From assembly GCA_033439765.1 (NCBI GenBank), contig JAULSN010000009.1, positions 2,108,001 to 2,172,000 on the forward strand: 64,000 nucleotides of DNA. Direction: 5' to 3'. The position numbers were made by a program, and so were the translations under genes. Below, in pieces: positions 22,072 through 33,500 of the stretch. The DNA comes from Lasiosphaeria ovina (Eukaryota > Ascomycota > Sordariomycetes > Sordariales > Lasiosphaeriaceae). Within the stretch, counting starts at the first letter, position 1. Every line of letters begins with the position of its first letter. The notes beneath the pieces were generated by a model that searched no databases, was not told the origin of the DNA, and saw nothing but the letters and a program-made list of their open reading frames with translations.

Positions 22072-25000
22072 CTAGGCGACCGACGACGCAAACGTGTCAT
22101 TTCCCAGCCATGGCAGTTCTTCCCACAGCCGCTCGAGCCTCGCGCTGCCGTGTCGGCTACCAGGGAAGGCGATGCTGTGCAGGCCCTCGGTAAGACGCGT
22201 GGATATCGGATCGAGCAACAGGCGGAAGTCGACGTTGATGGGCGACCAATCGGGGTATGGCTTCGCGCGGTAGATGTCACCTAGGTACGCGAAACGCCAG
22301 TCGGTGGCCTGGATCCAAAGGTTGCGTTCCTCACGGACGGCCAAAAACGCGAGCATGGTGAAGGCCGCTCCGAGCGACAGCGCCGAGCCAACCACGGCCG
22401 CCGCTGTCGGCCGGTTCCCAAGCCACCACGGCCTCGGCTTCTGCGGCGGTCGTTGTCTTTTTAGCTCTGCGTCTACGTCTAGCCAGGGCGGGCCCTCTAA
22501 CCTGAGCCGTCGACGGTGCCGTCGTCGTCGCCACAAGTCGGCCAGCCGATACCATGCATACCTCACACCAAACCATGCCATCCGGAGCAGGTAGCCCGGC
22601 AGCCCAACCAGCACCGAGAGCCCAAACACCCCCGTCTTGACCAGGTTGTACGGTTGAATGAGCAGCAGCATCGTCAGCCACGCCACGGCCGTGAGCACTT
22701 GGCAGCTGGACACCCATACGTATCCGTAGGCCGCCAGCGACCCGTGCCCGTGATGGCCCTGACAAACGGCGTTTATCTCCTCCTGTTCGTCGTAGTTTTG
22801 CAACCCGCCTCCAGCGCAGCAGCCCCCGTGCACAGTGGCATCGTAAGCTTCAGGAAAGAAGTACCTGAACAAGGAGCAGAAGCAGAGATCCTCCTGGTGC
22901 CTTCCAATCACCTCGAGGCCCCGGTCCTTGACCAGCGACTGCAGCAGCAGTTCTTGGTACTTGAGGCGCTCATCTCTCTCCTCTTTGTTCAGAATGAACG
23001 TCAACCTCTCCTTGTGGCTCAAAAGTTGATTGATACGCATCTTGAGTGCATTCTTCTCCTCCGCCAGATTCTGCCCGCGCTCCGCCAGCCTGGCAATCCT
23101 TGCTTTGAGTACATCTGCATCTTGTTTTTCAGTGTCTTCGGCCAGAGCTGAATTGGACAGCAACGTTGCCAGCATATCCTCGACCACCTGCTTTTCCGCC
23201 TCTAGTTCCTTGAGCCTTTGGGTAAGATTGACAACATTCTGCTGGAGGTTTAATATCTGCTGCTCCTGGAATGCGAACTGCTCCGGAAGCTCCCGAACCG
23301 ACGAGATGAGGTTTGCGGGCCCTTGATCGGTCAGGTTGCGAATTTCGTTGATCATGTTGTCTAGCTCGGCCATTCCTTTGGATTCCCCCGAGAATAGTTC
23401 CTCCGCTGTAGTCGATGCCAGCTTCTCTTTGAGCGCCCGAACCTGCCCAGGCAACAGGCCATCAAGCCTTTGCACGTTCAAGGCGTGGTATCTGGCAAGC
23501 TGCGCTTGGTACATTCTCTGCTGCTCCTCGAGCCTCCTGACCTTGGTATGGAGGTCGGTCAGCAACCCGAGGTCTTCGTCAAACCTGAAGGGGCTTCCTT
23601 CGTCCTGGAGAAGCTCGTGGGCCATGTTCTCGTACTTGGACAACGTCAACTGCAGGTTGTTGACCTTCTCTTGCAAGCTTTTCCCGGCCTTCTGGGCGGC
23701 GGAGAGCTCGCGTCGGAGATTGGCCCACATGTCTCTCTGGGCGCTGTCGATTTCCCTGACTCGAAAGCTGAGCAAGGCGAGGCTTGTGTCGCACTCTTTG
23801 GCTAGCGCCTTGAGAGCGACGCTGCCATGTGCGTCAGACCCGACCAGGCTCAGCTTCTCGAGCGTGTGCCGGATAAGAGCAAGACCCTCCGCGGGCGTGA
23901 AGGCCGCCACGTACGCATCCTCGTCTTCTTCTTCTTCTTCGAGATCGAAAGGCTCCAAGCGCGCGCCGTCGGCCCAGCTCTCTTCCAGCTGCTTGCGCTT
24001 CGTCTGCAGCTCCCTGGTCACGTCTTCGAATGCCCGCTGGTACTTGAGCAGCTGCCTGCGCAGTGCATCGATGCCTTCCTGGCTCTCGGCGCCATCCTGC
24101 TCCGGCTTGTCGTGCTCTTCGTGCTGGTCGTCCGGGGCGACCTGGGTGCTTGGGACTTGCCGCCGTGCCGTTTCTGGGTCGAGTCCCTTTTCTTCCTTTT
24201 CCTGGGTGTCCTCTTCCCCAACAGCAGCCTCCGGAGCAGAAGTTTGATCCGGGGCAGGCTCATCAACAGTTTCAACTGCAACTTCCGGAACAGACGTTTG
24301 ATTTGGAGCTGAACTGGGAGCTGAAACGGAATCCCGGGGGCCGCCCTCCTCCCCGACAGTGTCGCCAGCACTGGCAGCAGCTTGGAGGCCAATACTTGCC
24401 TTGGACACCTGTCCCTCGAGCCCGAGAATGGCATTTTCCAGGTCGGTCTTCTGCTGCACTAACTGCACTATTTCCACGCCTGCCTTCATCAACTGGTCCT
24501 GGAATTCTCGCTCTTTGTTTTCGAGTGCGAGTTCCAGCTTGTGGGCTCTGCGCCTGGCTTTTTCTGCTGCCGTAACTCTTTCGTCTTCGGCAATTCTGTG
24601 TTTTTCCCTCAGATCTTCGAGCTTCGCCTCCAAGTCCGCCTTCTGCCTGTCTCGCTGGTCGACATGGAACTCTAGCTCCTTGACCCTTTCAGAAATCCTC
24701 GCAATTTCAAGTTCCAGCGCCCCAACCTTGTCGATCGTATTCTCCCTCTCGTCTTTCAACCTATCTCGGAGACTTCTAATGTGTTCCTCCGGGGGGGAGT
24801 TGTCGTCAATGACCGTTGGGTGAATCCGCTCCCGAAATCTGACCTGTAGGCGCTCAACCTTGGCCTCGGCAACTCCGAGCTGCCTCTGCTTTTCTTGAAG
24901 TTCCAAGTCCAGAGTCCTGCCGCGTTCAGTGGCTTTTTCTAGGTCCTTCAGGAGGTCGGCTTCAATCTTCTCTCGACTCTCCAACGCTCTCTTCAATTTC

Positions 25001-27654
25001 AGCGCGGCTGGTGGCGAACTTGGCTTCCTGCGCGGCGACCTCACCGCCTTCTTTTTGACCGGCGACCTCTTGGCTACCAGCATTACATTTTGCTCGATGA
25101 CTCTTCTTTCAAGCTCTTCGACGCGCAGAAAAGCATCGGCCTTTCGTATCTCATCGGTTACCTCCTTTCGCCTCAGCAAGTGGTTCGCGCGCTGGAGTTC
25201 CATTTCTAGGTCCCGGACCTGTTGCTCGAGCTCGCTGATCTTTCCCGCCTGTTCCTTCACCTCGGTCTCACGCGCGAGGTACTGGAGGCTTGCTACTTGC
25301 TCACGCTCGCCGTATATCTCTATGCACTGGTAAAGTTCGGATATGCGCCGCGCGTCGGACCGGATCTGATAGTGCGCGTCGTGCAGCGCCTCCAACGCAG
25401 ACTGCTTGCCGTTCATGGCCCAATTGTAGTATCTGAGCAGATCGTTCCAGGCTTTTTCAACATGGCCGTCGCCGTGCTTTTGGATAAACCGCTGCAGGTC
25501 CTCATGCGGGTCCGCCTTCTTCAGCATCCCCTCACATGGCACTCTCTTCACCGAACTCATAATCGCAGCCAGGATGTCGTCGTCCCGCTCACTCCCCGGC
25601 CGGTAGCCCCTGCCGTGGATGTATGTGGGCAGATCCGGGAGGTACGCGTACGGGTTCTTTATGTCCGTCGTCTGATGCGGTTTGATATTCACCTGAACGG
25701 GCCAGCCGCCGCCCTCGTCCTCGCTCATTTCCTCGTCCTCCTCGCTCATGTCCTCGTCATCGCTCATTTCCTCGTCCTTGCCATCGCCATCGCCCTCGCC
25801 CTCGTCCACTTCCTCGCCGCCTCTCGAGGTCGCGACACGGCGCAAGGCGGCCAACCCGTGTCCCACGCGCCTCCATATACTAGCCGCCGTCGAGGCTATA
25901 CCGGGCTCTCCCGTGCGGGCGGTAGAGTCGCGAGTTGTGTCGATGGTGGTGGGAAGCGTGCTGACGGTGTCGGGAATGGTGCCGCGGGTAGGGGGGATGC
26001 TGCCGGTGCTGCTGCGACCGGTGCTGGCGAGGGTCTCCGGGGGGCTCCTGAGTGTACCAGCCGCCGTCGAGGCTCGACCTGGCCTTTTCTTGCGGGCGCT
26101 AGAGCCGCGAAAGTTGGTGCCGAGGGTGCTGGGAGGGGTTTCGAGGGTGGGGGGAAGGCTGCCGAGGGTGGGGGGAAGGCTGCCGGCGCTGCTGTGACCG
26201 GTGCCGAGGCTGTCCGGGTAGGTCCCGTCGTCGTCACGCTCGCGGGTCTCCGGGGCGCTCCCGACTCCGAACGATTGCCCAAACTCGTGAAGCGATCTTT
26301 CGGAGTCATCCCGAGGGCTGCGTTCTCTGGCGATTATGCGGCCGTGGGGACTTCTGGTGCGGGTGTTTACGATAATGTCCGAGGACTTGTCGGGGCTTCT
26401 GGGGGTGTTGTGTTCTGAGCCGTCAGAGATGCGGACTCTCCTACCGGCGGCTTTATCGGCACTGCGTGTCTCTTCGGGGCTGCTGTACTCGGAGCTGGAA
26501 GGGAAGTAAAAAGTCCCGCCGGCTTCTCCAGGGCCGCTGGTGTTTCCGGAACCTTTGCGGGGGCGAGCAGTCCCGGACCGGGTTTCCTCGGGCCTCCTGT
26601 GCTGTCCCGGTCCTCTGTGGGCATGGATGATGACTTCTGTCGTTCCCCTGTTAGGACGATAGGGAAGGGGCCGGGCTTCTTCGAGTCTCCTACTGGGCCC
26701 ATCGCTGCGGCCAGCCGAGGCAGGGCGGTCCAACGTCGCCATATTTTCAGGGGTATCAGATTCTTCTCCCGGCCCTTCTGTCGACGCAACTCCTTTTCCC
26801 TTGTCAGAGAGCAGACCAACTCCTTCCAACTCGTCGGAAGTCGGTTCGGCTCCTTTCCTGTTGCTTCTTTTGGCCTCCCTTCTCTTCTCCTTTCTCTCTT
26901 TCCTCGCCTTCCTTCTCTCCTCGTTCTCCTCGTCCTCCTTATTTTCCTCTACCTCCTCTCCCCGCTCTCTTTTCTTCGCGTCCTCCTCTTCATTCTCTCT
27001 CCTCTTCGTCCTCCTTTCCCGTCTCTTCTCCCTTTTTTCCAATTTCTTCTCTCTCTTGGCCGCCGATTTGGCTTTCTTGTAAGCTTGTCTACTTGTATGT
27101 ACTACCCCTTCCAATTTCCATTCCCCTTCTCCTTCTTTCTTTTTCTCCTCGTCTCCTTCCTCGTCCTTTTCCGGATCCTCCTTTCCCTTACCCCTCTTGT
27201 CCTGTTTTCTCTTTTTCTCTTTCTTAGCGGCCGCTTCAGCTTCCTTGAGAGCCAGGCTCACTTCGTCCACTTCACCTCCCCCCTCTACCTTCTCCTCACC
27301 CCCTACTTCTTCTTCCCCCTCCCCGCTCTTTTCTTCTCCTTCCCCGTCTTCCTCGGAGCCTGATCCGTCAGAGTCCGTTTCCCAGTCGCTGCTATCGGAG
27401 GAGAGGGACGAGGTAGACGAAGTGGACGCGGACGAGCCGGAAGTGGAATCCTCCAGCTTCTCCTCCTCCCGCTCGTAGCCGTGCCCGGGCGGAACCACTT
27501 CCTCAGGCGTCGCCATCTCCTCCCACGACGCGTAGTCGTCGACGACTCCGTCTATGCTGCTCAGTGATAATCTCTTGGGGGATGCACAGCCGGTATTGCC
27601 GGAAGTTTCTGGATGATCCTGGTGCGCTCTTTTACCTAGGTCGTCCGCCATCAA
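22072..27654 (-). CDS. Giant coiled-coil protein with C-terminal membrane segments
   Basis: A continuous 5.6-kb intronless frame of 1860 aa. Layout: an acidic/Ser head (about 1-110); a highly charged Lys/Glu/Arg region (about 120-285); a disordered Ser/Thr/Pro/Arg region with repeated SLPPTL-like motifs (about 290-600); an acidic patch rich in DDEDMSEEDEEM (about 612-652); a possibly folded block with NPYAYLPDLPTYIHGRGYRPG and DILAAIMSSVKRVPCEGML (about 659-760); long heptad-type coiled coils with one disordered break (about 770-1570); then three hydrophobic segments (about 1645-1672, 1680-1700, 1752-1775) split by a strongly basic loop. The last 85 residues are soluble. The family is not recognised. 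The design, a long rod ending in membrane anchors, suits a tether or scaffold at the nuclear envelope, ER or another organelle. That role is inference. The ATG at 27654 is doubled (MMADD). Confidence 0.8.
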   Translation of the reverse strand: MMADDLGKRAHQDHPETSGNTGCASPKRLSLSSIDGVVDDYASWEEMATPEEVVPPGHGYEREEEKLEDSTSGSSASTSSTSSLSSDSSDWETDSDGSGSEEDGEGEEKSGEGEEEVGGEEKVEGGGEVDEVSLALKEAEAAAKKEKKRKQDKRGKGKEDPEKDEEGDEEKKKEGEGEWKLEGVVHTSRQAYKKAKSAAKREKKLEKREKRRERRTKRRENEEEDAKKRERGEEVEENKEDEENEERRKARKERKEKRREAKRSNRKGAEPTSDELEGVGLLSDKGKGVASTEGPGEESDTPENMATLDRPASAGRSDGPSRRLEEARPLPYRPNRGTTEVIIHAHRGPGQHRRPEETRSGTARPRKGSGNTSGPGEAGGTFYFPSSSEYSSPEETRSADKAAGRRVRISDGSEHNTPRSPDKSSDIIVNTRTRSPHGRIIARERSPRDDSERSLHEFGQSFGVGSAPETRERDDDGTYPDSLGTGHSSAGSLPPTLGSLPPTLETPPSTLGTNFRGSSARKKRPGRASTAAGTLRSPPETLASTGRSSTGSIPPTRGTIPDTVSTLPTTIDTTRDSTARTGEPGIASTAASIWRRVGHGLAALRRVATSRGGEEVDEGEGDGDGKDEEMSDDEDMSEEDEEMSEDEGGGWPVQVNIKPHQTTDIKNPYAYLPDLPTYIHGRGYRPGSERDDDILAAIMSSVKRVPCEGMLKKADPHEDLQRFIQKHGDGHVEKAWNDLLRYYNWAMNGKQSALEALHDAHYQIRSDARRISELYQCIEIYGEREQVASLQYLARETEVKEQAGKISELEQQVRDLEMELQRANHLLRRKEVTDEIRKADAFLRVEELERRVIEQNVMLVAKRSPVKKKAVRSPRRKPSSPPAALKLKRALESREKIEADLLKDLEKATERGRTLDLELQEKQRQLGVAEAKVERLQVRFRERIHPTVIDDNSPPEEHIRSLRDRLKDERENTIDKVGALELEIARISERVKELEFHVDQRDRQKADLEAKLEDLREKHRIAEDERVTAAEKARRRAHKLELALENKEREFQDQLMKAGVEIVQLVQQKTDLENAILGLEGQVSKASIGLQAAASAGDTVGEEGGPRDSVSAPSSAPNQTSVPEVAVETVDEPAPDQTSAPEAAVGEEDTQEKEEKGLDPETARRQVPSTQVAPDDQHEEHDKPEQDGAESQEGIDALRRQLLKYQRAFEDVTRELQTKRKQLEESWADGARLEPFDLEEEEEDEDAYVAAFTPAEGLALIRHTLEKLSLVGSDAHGSVALKALAKECDTSLALLSFRVREIDSAQRDMWANLRRELSAAQKAGKSLQEKVNNLQLTLSKYENMAHELLQDEGSPFRFDEDLGLLTDLHTKVRRLEEQQRMYQAQLARYHALNVQRLDGLLPGQVRALKEKLASTTAEELFSGESKGMAELDNMINEIRNLTDQGPANLISSVRELPEQFAFQEQQILNLQQNVVNLTQRLKELEAEKQVVEDMLATLLSNSALAEDTEKQDADVLKARIARLAERGQNLAEEKNALKMRINQLLSHKERLTFILNKEERDERLKYQELLLQSLVKDRGLEVIGRHQEDLCFCSLFRYFFPEAYDATVHGGCCAGGGLQNYDEQEEINAVCQGHHGHGSLAAYGYVWVSSCQVLTAVAWLTMLLLIQPYNLVKTGVFGLSVLVGLPGYLLRMAWFGVRYAWYRLADLWRRRRHRRRLRLEGPPWLDVDAELKRQRPPQKPRPWWLGNRPTAAAVVGSALSLGAAFTMLAFLAVREERNLWIQATDWRFAYLGDIYRAKPYPDWSPINVDFRLLLDPISTRLTEGLHSIAFPGSRHGSARLERLWEELPWLGNDTFASSVA

Positions 27655-28555
27655 AACTGCACAGAATCCCCCATGCGCGCGAGCATGAACCGACGATGGA
27701 GCGACTCAGCCAGTTTTTTTGAGAACTTGTGTGTGTATTTTTCTCGATTGTCTGCGGGATTGGACGATGGAGAAAAAAGGTATTGTTTTGTTTGGAAGAA
27801 ACAAGCAAGTCGCGGTGGATGTCGAGAATGAGACACAGACGGCCAGCGTGATATCGCTCACGAATAAACAAGGTAAGCCTACGATGCGTCTCGCGGTCTA
27901 TGTATGGTGAGCACAATCCCGAGTTATGAGCCGGGTGGTCATGGGGGCACGGCCGTGAAAGAGATGCCGTGGTTTTCCCTCGCTATACCGGAAACAACCA
28001 AGTGGTGATGCCATCTTGGGATTTTTACAAAGACTTGTCATCGCCCCCTCTAGTACTTTTCTTTGTGTCTACCCGGATCTGGATACTTAGCTATTATTTT
28101 GCTTGCTGTTTCGCGCCACACTTCGTCAGTCGTCAGTCGCTATTGAAGCACACAAAGAATCACATTCTTATTGCATGCCAGGTAGATGCCATGATGGTGT
28201 TCGTATATCTGTGTTTCCATTTTATTTCGGTTGTGTAGAAGAACGCACCCACTATCCTTCCTCCCAGTTGCCGTGTTGCTCGGCCATCCCACCCTAGTTT
28301 ACTCAAATATCTCAGCCACATGATACCCCTACACATACATACATCATTATTTGCCAACGGATTTCCCTGCGAGACTGGTAGGTTGTTAATGCCCTGCTCA
28401 AAGATAACAATAAATCCCGGAATTGCCTAGAAAGCCGGGACCGTATAGTCAACTGTACTTACTCCCTAAATCGCCTGTGCACTCCGTCAATGCTTACTCC
28501 GTACCTAGCCGTTGTTGCCTTCCGGGGTTAGCAAAGTGTTGTTTTCAGCGTCTGT
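27655..28555. promoter_or_regulatory. Upstream region of the giant coiled-coil gene
   Basis: About 900 bp of comparatively AT-rich sequence with no supported gene. It includes the promoter of the minus-strand coiled-coil gene and the 3' UTR of nse4. Confidence 0.5.
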
Positions 28556-30010
28556 CTAGCTGTACCAGCCCCGCGCGCCGGGGCCCTGCTGGTGCTCCTC
28601 TTCTCGGTGGGGAATCATGGGCTCCGTGATGTCGAACGCGTCGATGATGTCGCGCCACGTCTTCATGTCGATCGACATGATGCTCTGGTGCCTCGTGGTG
28701 TTGTGCCTGGAGCGGGTCGCGCTGGGTGTCGCTTCTCTAGAGACGGGCTCTTTAAGCTGTGTTAGCGGGAACGAGATCCATGTTGTTCCAAAGCGGCAAG
28801 ATGGCATACCTATCTCGGGGAAGCCGTCCTCGTCAAATTCAAGCTTCACGCTGCCTTCGCGGATGAGAAAGGAGATGTAGAAGATGTTCTCGACCGTCTG
28901 CCCAAACGAGTGTGGGTTGATGACGAAGCGCAAGAGGTCTATGCCGCCGTTTCTCCGCAACGAGTAGCGGTTCATGAGGGCGGCCAGCTGCTCTTCAGTG
29001 TATTTCTCGGGCAGGTCACTGTCGAGGGCGTCCTGCGCATCCGTTTGCGCCGCATCGAGACGGACGTGGATCTTTCTGCAGAGGGCGGGCAGGTCGTTCT
29101 TGTCCGACTTCTTGAGATCCTCGACGCGCAGCTCCTCAGGCCGCACCTCCCTGAGGTTGGACACCTTGAAGGGCGCCGACCGCTTGGTCATGCGCCTGGC
29201 CTTCTTCTCGATCGAGAGCGGGCCCAGCATGAAGCCCGTCACGGCGGGCCGGCGCACGCTCGGCACTGCGGCAAAGCGGCCCAGGTGCGACCAGTTCATC
29301 ATATCGCCCTCGTCGCCCACCTCGTCCTCGTCGTCGCTTCCTAGGACTCCGCGTGCCGCCGCCGCCGCTGGCGCCTGCCGCCTCCTCCGCTGCGTGCTCG
29401 ACAGCTCCTCGGCCGCGTCGTCCTCGATGCCGCGGCCCTGTAGCATGAAGGTGATGCACTTGGACACGAACTCGTCGACGTCGATGCCGTTGCCGACGTT
29501 GTCCGACGTCAGGCGCTGGACGCGGCGGGCCCACAGGTCGGCGGCGATGACGAGGCCGCGCGAGTCGATGGCGGCCTCGGCGGTCTGCTTGACGTCGCGG
29601 ATGATCTTGTCCGACTGGTTCAGGTAGTTGAGCAGGGCCTTGGGGTCGGACTTCAGGAACTCGTCGGGGTTCTCGCGCATCTGGCGCTGCAGGTCGCGCA
29701 GCGTGCGCTGGATGGCCCGGCGCTCCTGTATCGACTGGTCCGGGTCGTACTCGGCGAGATCGCCCTGGTCGTCTCGCTCGGCCGATGGAGCGCGGGTGCG
29801 CCGGCGGCTGGCCGACGGGCCGCCCATGTCGGAAGCGCGCTTTCTCGATGCACGGCCACCGCCATTGCTCTCGCCGGCGTCGGCATCGGCCCCTGCGGCC
29901 CTGCGGCGCACCGGCACTGTCAAGTGCTGTCTGGTTGAGCTTTCTGCCATGTTGGATGGTGACGGCGACGGCGTAGGCGTCGCCTCGCTCCCAGAGTTAT
30001 CGCTGCTCAT
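28556..30010 (-). CDS. nse4: SMC5/6 complex kleisin Nse4
   Basis: Nse4 bridges the Smc5 and Smc6 heads and, with Nse1/Nse3, forms the nuclear complex that compacts DNA, aids recombinational repair and resolves replication intermediates. The frame gives 484 aa. A disordered basic N-terminus (about 1-90) is followed by IQERRAIQRTLRDLQRQM, the N-terminal helix that contacts Smc6, a middle region with ADLWARRVQRL, and the conserved C-terminal winged-helix part: NPHSFGQTVENIFYISFLIREG, then VKLEFDEDGFPE, then MSIDMKTWRDIIDAFDITEPMI. A probable 60-nt in-frame intron (28809-28750; GTATGC donor, CTAAC branch, AAAG acceptor) would remove 20 residues just after DGFPEI and give 464 aa; the retained segment fits the family poorly. 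Divergent from vps34. Confidence 0.9.
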   Translation of the reverse strand: MSSDNSGSEATPTPSPSPSNMAESSTRQHLTVPVRRRAAGADADAGESNGGGRASRKRASDMGGPSASRRRTRAPSAERDDQGDLAEYDPDQSIQERRAIQRTLRDLQRQMRENPDEFLKSDPKALLNYLNQSDKIIRDVKQTAEAAIDSRGLVIAADLWARRVQRLTSDNVGNGIDVDEFVSKCITFMLQGRGIEDDAAEELSSTQRRRRQAPAAAAARGVLGSDDEDEVGDEGDMMNWSHLGRFAAVPSVRRPAVTGFMLGPLSIEKKARRMTKRSAPFKVSNLREVRPEELRVEDLKKSDKNDLPALCRKIHVRLDAAQTDAQDALDSDLPEKYTEEQLAALMNRYSLRRNGGIDLLRFVINPHSFGQTVENIFYISFLIREGSVKLEFDEDGFPEIGMPSCRFGTTWISFPLTQLKEPVSREATPSATRSRHNTTRHQSIMSIDMKTWRDIIDAFDITEPMIPHREEEHQQGPGARGWYS

Positions 30011-30569
30011 AGCTGCGGGCGCCTTTGCGTTTTCGCCGAAAGCGGCAGTTGCAGACGCTGTAGAGCCCTCTCTCTGTCTCTCTGTATGTATTGTACAAAA
30101 GCAGATAACTTAGTCGAGTCGAGGTTACCTTAGCTTTAGTTGTAAAATGACGAAATACACAGTCGCATTCAAAGAGGATCGCCAACTTGTGTGTACCTAG
30201 TAAGGTACATAGATGGGATGGTGCAAACCCGACAAAGACAGCCCATTTAAACTGGTGTGCGGTCCGACCACTGCAGTCGCGTCCGAATTTGGGGACGCGA
30301 CAGGTCCGCTACGTCCGGGGCCAAGCGACGAAAAGCGCGTTGTGGGGTTGAGTTGAGCTGCAGGCTGCCTAGCGGGGCGGTTGTCAACTAAAGTACAGCA
30401 GGGGTTTGGTGAGCTTGGGTCATTCTCAGTGGGGTGGGGTGGGCAACTGCGCTTATGCTTATGGGGGTCCCGAGCTCGCACCTCCCTCACATCATTTATT
30501 CCGACAATTCATATCTCGCCCCTCGATATCTCACAACCACTATTCTTCTCAAGACGCATCGCTTGAACG
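30011..30569. promoter_or_regulatory. Divergent promoter between nse4 and vps34
   Basis: About 560 bp between two outward-facing start codons. It includes AAGGTAC-type motifs near 30130 and 30200 and GGGGTGGGGTGGG near 30430. No gene is supported inside. Confidence 0.6.
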
Positions 30570-33500
30570 ATGGTGGCGCCCATCATGGAGCCTTTCTCGT
30601 TTGCAACGTCGAATGCGCTCAACTTCCCAGTCAACATTCGAATGTGGGTTGCCTCAGGTTCCCTGCCTCCCCCCCACCGGGTTTAGAGACGACCATTGGC
30701 AATATCTACCCATCTAGAAACCGTCACTAACTAGCTGGCTGTCGTCCAGTATAAATCTCGAGGGCGAAGAGACACCTCTCCTATTTTCCACCCGGATCGA
30801 CCACCCAGAGGTGCAACACACGGGTTCCATCCAAAGGTACAAAGACTGCCGTTTGGATCCCGGTGCCCCGTACGGTCACTCACCCACTGATCCTGATCCC
30901 ACTCTCTAGTCCTCACTCGGACATCTATGTCACCGTCCAGGTCTGGGCCGGTTCCAAACTCCTGACCGTCCCTGTCCAGACGGCCTACAAATCTTTCCGC
31001 AACGAGAGGAGGTAAGACATCCGGCAACATGGACCGCCCCTTCCCTCTCCTGCCAGTCTGCTGACGAACAACAAACAGATGGAACGAATGGTTGAGTCTG
31101 CCTATCTACTATTCCACACTGCCCCGGAACGCTCAACTAGCTATTACAATCTGGGATGTGTCGCCAACCGGGGGAGAGGGGGCTCAGGGACATGCGGTCC
31201 CCTTTGGCGGCACGACGCTCCCCATCTTCGACAAGGAGAACCAAGTACACAAGGGCCGGTTGAAGTGCCGCGTATACAGACACCAACCAGCAGATGGCAA
31301 CGACAACTCCACCACACCAGCTATTCCCAACATGAAGAAAACATTCCCACGGAAGAGCGCGGCCGAGGTCGAGGACAAGGGGTCTGATGAGCTTGAGCTT
31401 GACCGCATGGAGAAGCTGTTCAAGAAGCACGAGATGGGCGAGATCCCGCGCATTGACTGGCTCGACCAGCTAGTGTTCCGGGGTTTCGAGAAACGGGGGA
31501 GCCAGGCTGCACGGTCTTCACTCAAAGCCACCCAGCGCCAGCAGGCGGACCCGAGCAATCCCTCGAAACCGCCCAAAGACGGCCAGGAGACTGCCAACGA
31601 CCCGTCCAGCCCGCCGCTAACAAGATCGAGTTACCAGCTCAATGTCGAGCTACCAAAGTTCGACTTTCCGCTTGTCTATTCCGATCACGAGTACCCAGCT
31701 CCGCCTGTTTCGTCCCTTCAGCACCTTTCATCCTCACAGTCCAACATAATCCTGAAGCCGCCTCCAGAAGTCCACTATGGCCCCGGAATTAACGGGTTGG
31801 ATACCGACGACGACGGCGGCGGCCAGCTGATTCGCGTCTACGACCCCGAGGTTGGGGCGAGGGACAATCCGGCGGAAAGCAAACATCGCAGGCTGGTTCG
31901 AAGTCAGCATCGCAATGGCATCCTTGACAAAGATCTGAAGCCGAATGCTAAGGTCAGGGACGAGCTGAACCTTATCATGTCGTACTCGCCAACCCACACT
32001 CTGACCCCCGAGGAGAAGGACCTCATCTGGAAGTTCCGCTACCACTTGACCAAGAACAAAAAGGCCCTCACCAAATTCGTCAAGTCTGTCAATTGGTCGG
32101 ATCTGGCCGAGTCAAAGCAAGCAGTGCAGGTTCTTGGGCGATGGACCGATATTGACGTCGAGGACGCCCTGGAGCTGCTGGGTCCGACATTTGATAATTC
32201 TTCGGTGAGAGCTTTTGCCGTCGAGCGCCTCGGCAAGTCTGACGACCACGAGCTGCTACTGTATCTTCTGCAGTTGGTGCAGGCGCTCAAGTACGAGCAC
32301 ATTTCTCCACAGCCCGGCCACGACGTTTCCAAGGATTCCTCCCTGGCCCGCTTTCTCATTTCCAGGGCAGTCAACAGCCTCATGCTTGGAAATTACTTTT
32401 GGTGGTACGTGATGGTCGAGCTTGACGACAAGTCGCCGGATCAAGGGCCCGAGAACATGGCTATATACGGCAAGGTGGCTTACGACTTCATGGTCGAGCT
32501 CGTCAAGCTTCCCGGCGGCGTCGAGGCACGTAGAACTTTCCTGAGACAAGCCGAGTGGATCACCATGCTCTCCGAGATCTCGGGCAAGATCAAGGAATCG
32601 AACGAGTCCATGCCTAAGAGGACGGAGCGTGTCAAGCAATTTCTGGGTGATCCTAAGAATGGCCTCGTCGTGATTGAACCACCGCTCCCGCTCCCTCTTG
32701 ACCCTTCAGTCGAGATTACTGGCGTCTGCCCCGAGGAGACGATTGTTTTCAAGTCGTCGTTGCATCCCATCAAGGTTGTCTTCAAGACAACGTCGGGACG
32801 CAAGTATCCGATCCTTTTCAAGAGGGGAGACGACCTTCGTCAGGACCAGCTCGTCATCCAGATTATCATGCTCATGGACAACCTCCTCCAGAAAGAAAAT
32901 CTAGATCTCAAGCTGTCCCCGTACAAGATCTTGGCGACAAGCACGAGCGCGGGCCTGTCGCAGTTTGTGCCCTCGATGAGCTTCCAGGGGATCGCGTCTA
33001 AGTTCCGCAGCAATCCCGCTCTCGCCTACCTCAAGCAGAACAACCCGGACAGCCAGGGACCCATGGGTCTGCGCAAGGAGACGCTGGACACTTTTGTCAA
33101 GTCATGCGCGGGGTATTGTGTCATCACGTATATTCTTGGAGTCGGAGACCGGCACCTGGACAACTTGTTGCTTGCTCCGGACGGGCATTTCTTCCATGCC
33201 GACTTTGGCTATATTCTCGGACGAGACCCGAAGCCCTTTGCCCCGGCCATGAAGCTGTCCAAGGAAATGGTGGACTGCATGGGCGGGTCCAACTCGGAGC
33301 ACTACCGGCAGTTCAAGCAATACTGCTTTCTCGCTTATAGCGCCTTGCGCAAGAACAGCAACCTAATCCTCAACCTCTTCAGCTTGATGGTGGACGCCAA
33401 CATCCCTGACATAAAGCTTGAGCCGGACAAGGCCGTCTTCAAGGTCCGGGAGCGCTTCCACCTCGAGCTAAGCGAAGAAGATGCGATTCGCCACCTCGAG

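Noticed and set aside
25222..26418. Plus-strand 398-aa frame
   Set aside because: Antisense to the giant coiled-coil gene, whose frame is continuous for 5.6 kb with protein-like composition.
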